A DNA stretch of 64,000 nt from Icerya purchasi (taxonomy: Eukaryota; Arthropoda; Insecta; Hemiptera; Monophlebidae). The notes under the pieces are model-generated. The model saw nothing but the letters and a program-made list of their open reading frames with translations. It was not told the origin of the DNA and searched no databases. Shown piece by piece: positions 11,940 through 22,830 of the stretch; positions within the stretch are counted from its first letter, which is position 1; each line of letters begins with the position of its first letter. The stretch lies in NCBI GenBank assembly GCA_039619475.1, contig CM077115.1:443518792-443582791 (forward strand), given 5' to 3'. The position numbers and the translations under genes are program-made.

Positions 11940-12740
11940 TTTCCTCTTCTACAAGTCCTTCCAAATTCCTTATCGTTTCTGACTCTTTAAGTGTTCTTCT
12001 AGCGCTATCTCCCACCTTCCACTAATGCTGTCATCCTATTTGTTCTTTTCTCAGTGATTCATCAACGTCTACCCAGATTGACTTTCTTTGGATTCGCAGA
12101 CATTCAGGCATTGATGGAAATGTAGCCGTCCCCACCTACTTGCTAAAGCTGCAGCTTCCAATGGAAATTTTATTAGCAGGGTTCCAGCACACAATATTCT
12201 TCTTCCAACTAAATCCTGCCACCTTAGGCACTCTGTTTATGTTTCTCTTTTCGCTAATCCTAATTCCTTTTATCTCTTGATTAACCTCCCCATGTTCCTC
12301 CCTCTCATCCTTTTGGTTCTACGATTAACCCAGTTTGCGTCTGTCCATAATTACTAAACTATCTCGCTTCCGTTTCTCGTATAGTCTCCTTCCTTCTTCT
12401 CTAAATCGATTTTCCTTGACTGCATCTCCTAATTATCCATTAGGTCCTGAAGGTTCCCAGTATGTTTGTGATGCGAATCACGTGCTCTTCGAGTGCTCCG
12501 GTTTATCTCGCGAGCGTGAGTTACTTTATTATCATCTTTTAAAGCTTGGTCTTCCTGCTCCTTTCAAAGCCTCCTATGTTCTTTCTCTGCCTATTCCCTC
12601 AGTTGCTCCTGTTCTAGAGGTGTTCCTTAATTCCATTGCCGATAAAATAAAAATATAATTTCTATTCTGTTCCATGCATCTTTTCCATTTTTCTGGGTTA
12701 ATGTTCTCTGGTAGCAAACCCAATGGGGGAGGGGGTAAAA
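11940..12740 (+). mobile_element. LINE remnant: RNase H end plus zinc tail (recurring family), copy 3
   Basis: Forward translation across frameshifts gives an RNase H end: KFLIVSDSLSVL (the SDSxSAL motif) at ~11965, then IDFLWIRRHSGIDGN at ~12080. It continues into a C-terminal region, open at 12335-12658: LSRFRFSYSLLPSSLNRF, then VCDANHVLFECSGLSRE and LLYYHLLKLGLPAPF. The order is that of I/Jockey-group LINEs (RNase H, then zinc knuckle). It matches the 53.3-55.5 kb copy throughout, which ties the short tails to an RT-bearing element. The 3' end (ttctgggttaatgttctctg) precedes a short A/G-rich run. Stops and frameshifts upstream make it non-functional. Confidence 0.82.
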
Positions 12741-12839
12741 AAAAAGGTTGTAACCTTTAGCAAAAAATTAAACGTACAACTTTCACATCCCGTCAAAATT
12801 ATAAATCAAACGTAAAGGAGCAATAATATTAACGTCTAA

Positions 12840-13240
12840 CGTTTAGTAATGTTTTCTCACCTTCCTGTTCAGTTGTCATTTCGATAATTCGCTTGCGTTT
12901 TTTAGCCATTCTACCTTCCACCCATTTTCGCTATTCCCTTGTTCCCTCTCCAAATTGTCCTCTCCACCTCAATGAATTGCGACAGTTTGTGACACTAATC
13001 ACATCTTTTTTAAATGCCCATTCCTTCCTGTCAAACGTTGCATTTTATATTCTTGTATGCTGAAACTCAGGCTCCCTATTGTGCATCTTATATTTTATCC
13101 TTCCCCTCGTCAACCATTACCTTCATTAGTTCCTTTATTATATTGTTCGTATCTGATCGAATCAAAATTTAACTGACGGCTCTCTTTTCCTTCTTGTTGT
13201 TTCCGGGTGTAGGTCCCCTTAACTAGCGTGTCCAAAGGGG
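12840..13240 (+). mobile_element. LINE 3' tail (recurring family), copy 4
   Basis: A second forward copy ~100 bp after copy 3, more decayed. Broken frames give CQTLHFIFLYAETQAPYCAS and then YILSFPSS, aligning with the LLKLGLPAPYxASYVLSLP segment of the other copies. The 3' non-coding end (ttccgggtgtaggtcccctt, then agcgtgtccaaa) matches copy 1 (tttctgggtgaggcccctag, then acgagcccaaa). Two copies side by side in one orientation may be independent insertions or a local duplication. Confidence 0.72.
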
Positions 13241-16043
13241 TGTGCGAGACGTTTCGTAATGTGTACTACATATACAGTGAGTGCGCGGACGAACCAGTTG
13301 ATTGAAAGCTCTCTTGCGTCAAAACTGGAAGAAATGTGCGCAACCGCAGATGGAGGCAAAAACAGATTCACTGATTAATCTCGGTTGAGAGATGGACGAA
13401 AAAAAGAAAAAAAGAAAAAAAAAAACGAACACAAAATTACATAGCCGAACAAAACTATGTAAAAGTTAGTTGCCCTCCAGAGTCGGTTATCAACGGTCAT
13501 GAATAGTGATTGTCTAAATCGCCAGGAACACCTTATTTGTATTAACATGGTGCTTTTTTCAAAAGTAATCGTAAATTACAAAAAAAAAAAGCTTATCAAA
13601 TTCGTTGTAATTTTCTTAAATTATTAATTTTCAATCTTGGCCTTTTCCGGTACCGTACATACACAGATTCGGACCGTAGATAATATTATTAATTGGTAGT
13701 ACGTATTGTTCATATTTAATTTTGATGCTCAGTTTAAAATAAAATCGAATAGATTTCGAGACCGGTACCGCTGAGGATAAATTTGGCATAAATAAAATCT
13801 TAAAAGTTATTAATTTTTGTCACATGTAACTGCAGAAGGCATTACAAAAACAAACCGAATACTATTAAGTGTGTAAGTTTGTCAGAAAAGTAGAGAAATC
13901 AGACGGAGAAAATTTAAATGACATACAAGAGTGCGGAATTCCACCGTCATGGGAAATCTCAAATTGTGTTAATGAACTAAGCTCACTGGACGAATGCGAA
14001 ACCGGCTTTTATGACCTACTGATTATATTTTAAACCATTAAACCAGCACTGGATCTTAAAATTGCCCCTTCCAAAAAGAAAAAAAAAAAAATAAAGGTCG
14101 CATCCCTGGTTCGCAGAAATTAGTTGAGAAACAGATAAACCAATATTAAGCGCTCAAAAAAAAAAAAAAAAATAGAACTGTAAATAATTGTAAAATAGTG
14201 TACAGAATGCACGTTAAAAGGTGGGGTTTGCTGGGATACTGCTATGAACGAGGGGCCCGCCGCCTTTGTGAAATAAGATGCGATATGTCATGATCTATAT
14301 AAGTAAAACTAAAAAGTTTAAATGTCAAACGTGTAATAAATTACTCGTTCAACTTTTAGTATTACGCAAGAGTGTGAACTTGAAATATTCAATCAATACG
14401 AACTAATCAAATAAACATATATAATACGGCAGTAGATTCTGCATAGAACATAATCTCGTTTTTAAATGTTAATATGCGATGCATAATCAGGAAATGGATA
14501 ATCCGGGAAGTGGAACCAGCGATGAACCCATATTGCAGTATCGAAATTTGAACGAAGAACTGCCGATTAAGTTAATCACACTTCAGTAAATATACACACC
14601 CACTTGCGCACGGTACAGTTCGATAAGCATAACGTGAGCTCTCAAGGTCAGATGCGCAGTAGCAAGAGTAAGAATGGTCGCTGCTACTGGCAATCGTCGT
14701 CACTTTTTCTAACTCGTTCTTTTCGTTCTTTGTATATGCACAAATAGAGTAACCTTGCAAGCATCCATGTCGGACTATAATAAACGAGTATAGTATAGTG
14801 GTGAATATCAAAAAATTACTTATTATTTCGTCGAGACCGTATAAATTCGTTTTACATTACATATTTATAGTATTATATATCGCGTATTAATGAGTATGCA
14901 TATTAAAATTTCCCCTAATAGCCGACATAATTTACTTGAAATAAAAACACTATAAAAATAGTTCAATCAAACGTTCATAGTTTTATTAAACTGCATTCGA
15001 AGAAATTAAGTAAATGCCGTCTCTATTGTAAAAATTTCCATGTACGTTACAAACTACGTTTTTTGTTTTTTTGTTTTTTTTTTTAGTCAGAATGGCGTTA
15101 CACGTTTAAGCAATTATAAGAACATATTTTTTGTAGACTAAAATGTAATAGAGGAAATGAAAATCATGGAAAAACTATTTTAAACATACAATGTTAAAAA
15201 ACTCAATGCCGTGACAGTTTTAGATTTAATTTCAATTAAAATTTCGAAAAATCCAAAAAAAAAACTATTAATCAAAACGATCTCTTCTTCATTCTCACGT
15301 TCATTTCTTTGAGATAGATCGGAAAAATTTTGTACAACTTCTTCCCAACGTACAACATTCAATCAGTTAATATTATAAATAAAACGACTAAAATATTTAA
15401 ATACTTGGGCATTTTCGACTAATCAGCTGATTAAAATGCATTATTCACATAGATCATAGGTTGTTTTTTTTTATTTAAAAATTCTTCGATATTTAGTTAG
15501 CAGTATAACATTGAACATTAATATTTAACTTTTTGTTTTTTGTTGCGAATAAATAAAATCGAAAAAGTTGATTTATTAAAATTCCAATACATATATCACT
15601 GAATGCGTGAAAGGTTTTTTTTTTTTTTTTTTTGTTACAAATGTCTCGCGTCCCAACCCCTTTCATTACATTGTCGGTCTGAGTACACCTTACACGGTAG
15701 AGAGTATTATTACGTGCCATTCTAATTAAACAGAGATTCTGAAAATCAGTGATCCGAACTTAGCTGAAAACTTATTTTTTCGAACTGACAAACAAGGTCC
15801 CGATTATTACTGGAGGATCGTTAGGTGCATGCAACGATGCGCAAAAATCACTGTTAGAGCGTTACCTTTACAATACCAGAGTTGATTTCTTGAATTTTCT
15901 AATTGAAGAAAATACAATAGGTAACAGCCATGTTTATTTGGCCACTAAACCGAAGATGTCAAGGTTAGAGACTTACCTCGTTTCAGACTTAAACAGCTTT
16001 CCCGATAGCACAGCTAATATCTAAAACTGAACATTATTTATAC

Positions 16044-16078
<35 letters not shown>

Positions 16079-17328
16079 TTGCGTGAAAGTAAGGATTATC
16101 GTAAAAGGAAGAATCGCGGTATTGATTCTCTTCAGAACCGCAATAGTTGAGAAAATCTACAATAATCCCCGACACCTCGCTAAGAGTACGGAATTCGCTT
16201 TACACTTTATAGCGTGGTAACTGCGATGCGGACTTATTAAAAACTGCATCAAACTCTACACTACACCGTGTAATTTTTAAATCCGCGTATCTTATAGAGG
16301 GTGCATATTTACAGGTTATGCCAGATATATGCGGAAGATCATGCACTCACGTAAAAGGAAAAATATCGCGCAGCGATAGAGAAGAACAATTTGCATACAG
16401 GAATAAACTTACTGCACCACTGCTGCCTTATATGAACTTTTCCCAACAATTCCTCCAATAAACACATTCAAAATCCTTCTCATTATCTTTTAATCGGTGA
16501 CAGCTAAATCAGTTCTGATGAATTCAATCAGTTCTAAATACTATTAATGCGCACGTCAGCGTAAATACAAATTGTACATACTTTTCATTCATTTCTCTTT
16601 CCTTTTTCATAAGCTCGAGCTTCTTTTTTGGGTACTATATCTTTTTCCAGCCCCGCTGCGAAATTACTGATTAAAATCCACGTCGATACTTATCTAGGCG
16701 TTATAAAAACGTCCCCGAACTACTTTACTATTCGTTTACACTAAGAACAGCTAATAAATTAACAGAATTTTGCAAAATATTGGTCGAAGATCCCATTTGT
16801 AATCGCAGTTGTAAAACGATCAGTTGCGCGATCATGCCCCCCCCAACCGAATTAAAATTTCCCAAAAGTTACATTTATTTTTTTATCAGTTTTTTTTTTG
16901 TAAAGGATTCAATCAACAATGTGCACCGTCGTTGGTGATAGTTTTGTTTCGAAAACATTTCCTATGCAGTGAAGTAGTGCTGCACCATAAAAAAAAAACG
17001 GAAATCACGCGAATTATTCCAAAGACTCAAGTCGCTGTCTCCCGTGGTGCATGCCTGCTCTGAAATTCGGCAGCAGAGTCGTACAGGTAAAAGTGAAGAT
17101 GGATCAAAAGAGCCGGCCTCCACAATATTTAATCACTTGGTGTACACATTATGAACAGTTTAATTCTGCAATCTATATTATTTTCTTTTATCCTCCGGTC
17201 ATTTCTGCCATTGAAACCTTCTTGCATCTCTGAATGGGACTCTATTTTTCTGATAGGCTATTTAATAACGAACCCCTTAGAAATCAAAAGAAAAAAACAC
17301 AGAATACCTTACACTACCGTTAATTATC
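13241..17328. other. no recognisable gene; AT-rich spacer
   Basis: Four kilobases of AT-rich DNA with homopolymers at 13390-13425, 14080-14092, 14158-14173, 15616-15633 (T) and 16047-16073 (A). Frames at 14572-14811, 15180-15362, 15493-15720 and 16824-17063 lack motifs. Slightly more complex patches at 13250-13370 and 15780-16020 could not be assigned. Confidence 0.45.
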
Positions 17329-17518
17329 TTCCTTTCGACCTGACATTATTTCGTTCTTTCGACCTGACATTATTTCTTCCTTTCGACCTGACATTATTTC
17401 TTCCTTTCGACCTGACATTATTTCTTCCTCTCGACCTGACATTATTTCTTCCTTTCGACCTGACTTTAATTTCTTCCTTTCGACCTGACATTATTTCTTC
17501 TTTTCGACCTGACATTAA
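17329..17518 (+). repeat. 24-bp minisatellite, about eight units
   Basis: Unit ttcctttcgacctgacatta plus ttt, repeated about eight times with single-base changes (cgttc, cctctc, gactttaa variants). Because the unit is 24 bp it stays in frame: the forward strand reads a repeated FDLTLFLP octapeptide and the reverse strand a repeated NNVRSKGR octapeptide. That explains the open frames 17151-17606 and 17324-17515. Neither has flanking protein-like sequence. Confidence 0.93.
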
Positions 17519-17664
17519 TCTGACACACTTTAATACTTGCGTCTGTTTATTACTGTTCTTCGTATCTATTAATGCAATTACAACCAGATGCGCAGCGTTT
17601 AGGTGATCGAATAAATACGGGGCAGAAAAATGAAGATCTTCCCTGGATGTTATTAAATATTTCA

Positions 17665-17825
17665 GCCAGCTACCGTGGCCTAGTTGGTTAGGTAGAGTGG
17701 TGTTTCCTGTTCCGGTAGTACCTGATTCGAATCCCGATGCTGTAAATTAAAAAATTACAAAATTTTTAATTGTTGCGGCATGAGTTAAATGTTCGCAGCA
17801 GTTGACACGCCCACCGAAGAAAGAC
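17665..17825 (+). mobile_element. tRNA-derived SINE (family 2), best copy
   Basis: The head has RNA polymerase III promoter boxes: box A tggcctagttgg (17676-17687) fits TRGYNNAGYNGG exactly, and box B gattcgaatcc (17724-17734) differs from GGTTCGANTCC at one base. It starts gccagctaccgtggc. A non-tRNA body follows, ending near gcagcagttgacacgcccac. Related copies lie at 26431-26572 (minus), 31164-31300 (plus), 32005-32148 (minus) and, as a fragment, 39262-39325 (minus). The head-body structure and several copies argue for a SINE and not a tRNA gene; it does not fold as a clean cloverleaf by eye. Confidence 0.8.
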
Positions 17826-18400
17826 TCTCTCATGCTGACGGCAAAAAGATAAGAAATGAAAAATGATAATCTGTACTGCGTAAAATTATTTATTTATGCA
17901 CAGAAGGGGACCGGGATCCATTTTTGCCAGAAGAAAATCGCAGCCCAGACGAGAATGACCAGACGCGTATACGAGGTACACGGTGTACAACTTCTTGCGA
18001 AAGAGTCACCGACAGGTATGACTCATCGAAACCGAATAATAAATCATGCCGCGGGACGTAATGTATATTTTTAAGTTTTTATCGGATAACCTTTAGAATT
18101 TCGAAATGTGTGTGGGGTACATCCTAATGAAACGGAAACCCGAGGAATAAAAGAACATAAATAGAATTTAATTACCCTAACACGATTTAACGTACGAGAA
18201 CATAAATTTAAAGACCTGTAAATAATAAAACGCTTTTCCGAAAAATGCGTAGTTTTCGAATAAAAATAAAAAATTCATCCCCCAATAAACCACCAATACG
18301 CGAGTGTAATTTTAAGAACATGATAAAAATCGAAACATCAAATGCCTGACCATAAAAAATACATTTTTAATAAACTCACCACCGCCGCACCAAAATAATT
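17826..18400. other. no recognisable feature
   Basis: Moderately AT-rich sequence. The frame 17856-18074 has no recognisable motif. Nothing repetitive was noticed. Confidence 0.4.
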
Positions 18401-18568
18401 ATTGGGTACCAGAGAAATCTGGGTAAGTAAAGGCGAATCCCATAAGAAAGGAACTGGCCCCCCCCCAGTATTCTCATCAGATCCATTAGGCTTAGTACAA
18501 TATGAAAAGCTTAACTTCACAATCCACGATACCTTATCAAGATTATGGAACTTACTTTACTTTTACTA
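18401..18568 (+). mobile_element. SINE family 1, 5'-truncated copy
   Basis: Starts at attgggtaccagagaaatct and runs to acttactttacttttact. The same succession (gggtaccagagaaatctgg, aaaggcgaatccca, gaaaggaactggcc, attctcatcrgatccattag, aacttcacaatc) is found on the minus strand at 26880-26599, where it follows a tRNA-like head, and more divergently at 35190-35332. This copy lacks the head. A C run (18459-18467) interrupts it. Confidence 0.78.
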
Positions 18569-18662
18569 GGCGTTCAGGATGGTACTGCGCGTAATATCCA
18601 AAATTATTATCATCTCTACCCCTTCGGCTCAAACAAATTTAAAAAATAAAGAAAAGAAAAAA

Positions 18663-18696
<34 letters not shown>

Positions 18697-19976
18697 AATA
18701 TCAACCTTTTGAACGTTGTCCTGGATATTTCTTCTGTACTAAAAATAATGTCCCCCCTTATTACATTCATTAACGGAAAATTTCGTGGAAAAAAATATAC
18801 ATAACCGATGATGATATTAGAAAAATTTGAAATTTCTTTTTGATCTACTTACAAAAATTGAAAAAAATAATTTCCCTTCAAAGCACATTGTATATCGACG
18901 GAAAGCTCGCGTTAGCTGGCGATAACTTCGGATTCTTAAACTGTCAAAATTTTTTTCCAGAAGTGGAAAAAAAACATCAACGTCAATATTATTATATACT
19001 TTGAATTTTTCAAATAATCTATAAACTCTTTTTATTATGGAAATATTGCGTGAAAGTATAGACAAGATAATATTACAACTTCGAGATGAAAAATATTTAT
19101 TTTTAAAATTTGGAACATTAGGTAAATGCGGTAATTCCTAAAATGCAGAGTGTAATCCCTAGCGTGTGATATATCATTCCGGATTCCTCGCTAACTTTTT
19201 CTTCTTTTCCATCGCATTAATACTTTCTTTGAAATTGCTGTCGTTATAACTATTATTTATGTGACTGCTATAGTATTTACAGTTGAACAATTATTATTAT
19301 TATTCATTATTACTACGACTACTATACTATTACCACCACTACTCTATTTTAGATTTGGTATTATTAACATTTTGACACTATTTGTAGCCGTTTTCTTCGG
19401 TTTCGTCATCACACAAAATCATTGATAGACAGTGACTCAAAGAGATGTTTTGTTAAAAATTTAAAAATCACCGAAGATGAATCAGACTGCCGAGACCTCC
19501 TTCTGGGAACTGACCGTCGCTATCTTCAGAGTAATAATCTAATTATATTTAATAAAAGTTCACGTACACATCGCGGGATAATTATAGTAGTGTAATAATT
19601 TCATCTCCGTTCTACGAAACACACGTGGTAGACGTTGCCTGGAGGATTTTATTATGAATATGTTCGTGTCACCACCGCAGCATCATGCTCTGAGCTGCGT
19701 TCAACATAAATCATTTAATTCGAGTAACTATAATCTTATCGTTGAACCGTTTCCAAAACACAATTTTTCTGCTTCTAATCCATATTTGCCATTTTATTCC
19801 GAGTGTTATACATTTTTTAACAACTTTATCCGATTATAAAATTTATTTAATAACACTAGTTTTTTGATATATATATATACATATATATATAAACTCGGCC
19901 ATTTCGGCCTCGCAAGAGGCTGTGCCCCTTGACCCCTCTTCTTTCTCTTCTATACTTTATATAAAATGATCAAAAT
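18569..19976. other. no recognisable gene; AT-rich spacer
   Basis: (AT)n at 18672-18692 and 19867-19893. Frames 18579-18773, 18817-19065 and 19654-19839 have no motif. A segment at 19895-19945 (aaactcggccatttcggcct and onward) resembles the complement of 63820-63865; see findings. Confidence 0.45.
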
Positions 19977-20265
19977 TTACAACGTAATTCTTACTGGCAT
20001 CAACACAAAAAAAAAAAAAAAATAACATAACCACAAAAGTCCTATTCTAACATTTAACTTCCGTTATATAAAATTAAGACATTTTTTCGTTACATTTTTC
20101 GTTACATATTTCATTACATAAAATTGTAACATTTTTTAAATAACAATAACAAAAATCCTATAAAATATAACAAACGTTACATAAAATTGGGACATTTTTT
20201 TGAGACATTTTGCGTTACATAAAATTGGGACATTTTTTCGAATGGGCCTAAGAATTACGTTGTAA
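19977..20265. mobile_element. short element with 17-bp perfect terminal inverted repeats
   Basis: ttacaacgtaattctta at 19977-19993 is matched exactly in reverse complement at 20249-20265. The 289-bp interval holds three to four imperfect copies of a ~27-bp motif, cgttacataaaattgggaca followed by a T run. No coding frame is present. The size, AT content and inverted ends fit a MITE, but no clear target-site duplication is visible, so the superfamily is open. The internal repeats on one arm only make a simple hairpin origin less likely. Confidence 0.6.
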
Positions 20266-20649
20266 TTAATATACAATTGAACCCGTACATATTCGTTGCT
20301 TAAAATATATTGTGTGTTATGAAAGAACTTAAAGCATAACTAAATCTGTCCATTGAGACCCTTGAGTATGTCTAAAACACGGAGTAATTATTAATTTCCT
20401 ACTTTAAACAAAATAATTGGTTAACATATTACATGCATTACAAAGGTGAGATAATTCGGACGGTATTATGGCAGCACTTTCTTTTTAACATTCTTTAATT
20501 TAGATCAGTTTGCTTGCTCGCTGGTGATTTTGTTTTTTACTAAATTAAGGAAAAAAAAGAAAAAATTAAGAGTTTCACTAAAGTAAAAATTGTCCGATAT
20601 CTTTTTTTTTTCCTAGTGGCGCCCATGCACCATTTTTAACTACAATGGT
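20266..20649. other. no recognisable feature
   Basis: AT-rich, with an A-rich patch at 20550-20568 and a T run at ~20601. Nothing assigned. Confidence 0.4.
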
Positions 20650-21010
20650 TATTACAGCACATGGGCCAGGGTAAAAGGCTATTTCATAATTTAGTTATTA
20701 AGTTGTTAGTCCTAAGAAGAAAACCGAGTAATATTTGTATGCACGCTGGGGGGTCATTTGATAGTATAGCTGAGACAGGAATACCGGCAAAAGCGGAGCG
20801 GTCGAACGCCGTACATTGTAGCAGTAGGTGATCTACCGAAGGGTAAGAAGGGCCGGAACAGAAAGGGCACGTGGATGGGAGAAGGGTACCCTCAAGTATA
20901 TAATTGTGTGAGACCGCCGTATGCCCAACTCGCAACCGATTTAACGCAGCATATTCTGGACGCATAAGGTAAACAGAAGGGAACCATGGATCAGCCGTCC
21001 GATATTAATC
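20650..21010 (-). mobile_element. LINE C-terminal zinc-knuckle remnant (Jockey/R1/I type)
   Basis: The reverse frame reads RTADPWFPSVYLMRPEYAAL, then NRLRVGHTAVSHNYILEG, then CPFC and SVDHLLLQCTAFDR. This is the classic end of I/Jockey/R1-group LINE ORF2: RLRxGHT, a CxxC pair, then xVDHLLxxC. All three cysteines and the histidine are present, so this part is well preserved. The open frame 20965-20684 ends at a stop after LRTNNLITKL, probably the natural C-terminus. No RT is found further 5' (higher coordinates): the tandem repeat at 21137 begins there, so the copy is 5'-truncated or was cut. It is a different family from the CDANHVFFEC tails. Confidence 0.85.
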
Positions 21011-21136
21011 TGATGGGGAAAAAAAAAAAAGCAGTTCAGTCAAGCATGATGTTTCATGCGCTGAGGATTTCGTATGTTAAGTTAAATATAACTATAATTT
21101 ACATTTACATAATACTAAAGTCAAAACAAAGAAATC

Positions 21137-21935
21137 AGATTTTTCGCGCTGTAAAGAGGAAGAGACGCCTCATTTTTCATGCTTTTTTGAACTTTTCGAT
21201 AACTTGGAAAGTTTCGTTAGAAAATGAAATACAATTTTGTTCCCAACAAAAAGCGATCAGCATAACACATGCCCGGGAAAAAAAAATATTTTTTTCAAAA
21301 ATTTCGAGCTTTCGGCGCCCCGAGGGTCCAAATTCAAAGTTGAAACCCCGGATGCTACAAACTAGAGAAATGTACGAAAAGATGTGCGTATTTTTAACAT
21401 TGTTCAAAATATTTAATTATAATACTCGCGCCGCAAAACACGGTTATTTTTTACGCTTTTTTGAACTTTTTGCCAACTTTGAAAGTTTCGTTAAGGAAAT
21501 GAAATATGTGATTTCGTCCTCGACAAGTAGCGATCTTTTCAACGATTTATCACACGCGCCCGAAACGAAAAATATTTTTTCCCCCAAAAAAATTTCGAGC
21601 TTTCAGTGCACCGAGGAGGGTTCAATTTTAAAGTTGGAAACCCAGGAATGTTCCAAACTAGAGAAATATACGGGGGGATGCGTATATTTTTAACCTTGTT
21701 CAAAATTTTTAACTATAATGCTGGCGCGGAGCTAGGGAGCGAGACATGTCATATATTATGCACTTTCCTGAAAATTTCGCCAACTTTGAAAGTTTCGTTA
21801 AGGAAATGAAATACGGTTTCGTTCCTGACAAATAACGATCTTTACATCGATATATCATCACACGCGTGGGGAAAAAAAAATATTTTTTTCAAAACTTTCG
21901 AGTTGTCGGCGCCCCGAGGGTCTAAGCTGTAATTT
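21137..21935 (+). repeat. ~290-bp tandem repeat, about 2.7 units
   Basis: Three successive units start at about 21137, 21421 and 21718. Each contains actttgaaagtttcgttaag with gaaatgaaata (21210, 21485, 21790), then an A/T run, then tttcgagctttcggcgcccc with gagggt (21298, 21597, 21897). Units 1 and 2 end with ctagagaaatgtacg and atttttaacattgttcaaaa. The open forward frame 20986-21693 runs through two units but shows no domain, and the units carry frame-changing indels, so I treat it as a chance frame in a satellite-like array. Units have diverged noticeably. Confidence 0.85.
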
Positions 21936-22159
21936 TCCTATAAAGCAGTCCTCCTTTGTGCATAAGCTCGAGATACGTTTTATTGTTTACGTAAAAACAT
22001 AATTTTTTTCTTGCTGTTTTTCGGCCCAGAGGAGAGCGGTCCATATAACTTTTTAATCGTAATTTTTTCCTTTTATGAGAGAGCTTCTACACGTTTTGTT
22101 TTCTTCTTCTTATTCTCGTTTTGGCCAACTATGGACCACCACGTAATTTCAATTGTCGT

Positions 22160-22830
22160 TCTTTCTTTCAGTCTTTATTTGCGCCCAATTTTATTCGTTC
22201 ACTATGGTTCTTCCTCTTCTTTCCAGCGCCGTCCATGATGTACCTTTTCGTATTTTCGGTTGTTTTTTTTTTTTTAATTGCTCTCCTCCTATTAAATCTC
22301 TCAGGTTAACCCGGTTATGAATATGTTTAATTGTGATTTCCCTCATATTCCGCTCTGTTTCTTTGAACCAATTTCATTTTGCTTTCGGATTTTGTATGTA
22401 AGAAAACATTCGGTTACTTAGTCTTGTGTTGTTCATTCTCATGATATGTCCATAAAAACCAATTCTCCTTTTTCTAATTTTTCGTGTGTTATATTTTCAT
22501 CATTAGTGTGCGTATAGTTTACTGTTGTTGTGTCTTCTCCTGGAGATGTTATTTTTTTTGAAGTGGGCCAAAAATTTTCCCTAGCATCTTCCTTTCCATG
22601 ATTTCCCAGTTTTTCTATGAGCCCCGTTTTATTTATATTTAATATAAGACACTCTGGGACGCATAAAGCGTTTCCGGCAAAACTACCGTGTTATAGTGCG
22701 TCTACTATAAGTTCAGCGTTAAAGGACAAAGACTCTTTCCTCTATATTTCTTTCGTCAGTCGGTATGCCATCTCCATATTTTATTGACTAGATACGTTTT
22801 GTTTCATATTTTGAATTTCATTTTTATAGG
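22160..22830 (-). mobile_element. LINE ORF2 3' end (RTE-like endonuclease-RT family)
   Basis: Reverse translation through several frameshifts gives, in order, ERKMLGKIFGP (22610-22570), then RRHNNSKLYAHT, then FYGHIMRMNNTRLSNRMF (~22460-22405), a W-rich step and GRRWKEEE near 22230. This order (ERKxLRKIFGP, RRxNxELY, RLxFYGHxxRMxxxRL, then an RHSERMKxYW-like tail) is the 3' segment of RTE-type ORF2 downstream of the RT domain. Higher coordinates (22830-22650) carry a decayed DERNIEERVF and TLYASQSVLY that fit the preceding steps. Stops and frameshifts are frequent. The forward frames at 22011-22309 are antisense shadows. Confidence 0.72.

Noticed and set aside
14030..14270. hAT-like ends around catccctgg and aggggcccgccgcc
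   Set aside because: No matching partner end or duplication could be found for either.
17329..17518. CRISPR-like regular repeats
   Set aside because: Units are contiguous with no unique spacers, and the setting is eukaryotic.
17151..17606. 151-residue frame with eight repeats of an octapeptide
   Set aside because: Created by the 24-bp minisatellite; no signal, start context or flanking domain.
17665..17740. A genuine tRNA gene
   Set aside because: Box A and box B are good, but the cloverleaf stems do not close by eye and related copies carry the same extra body, which fits a SINE.
20986..21693. 235-residue forward open frame
   Set aside because: It starts over a reverse LINE tail and then runs through two units of a tandem repeat; the units have indels that would break a real gene.
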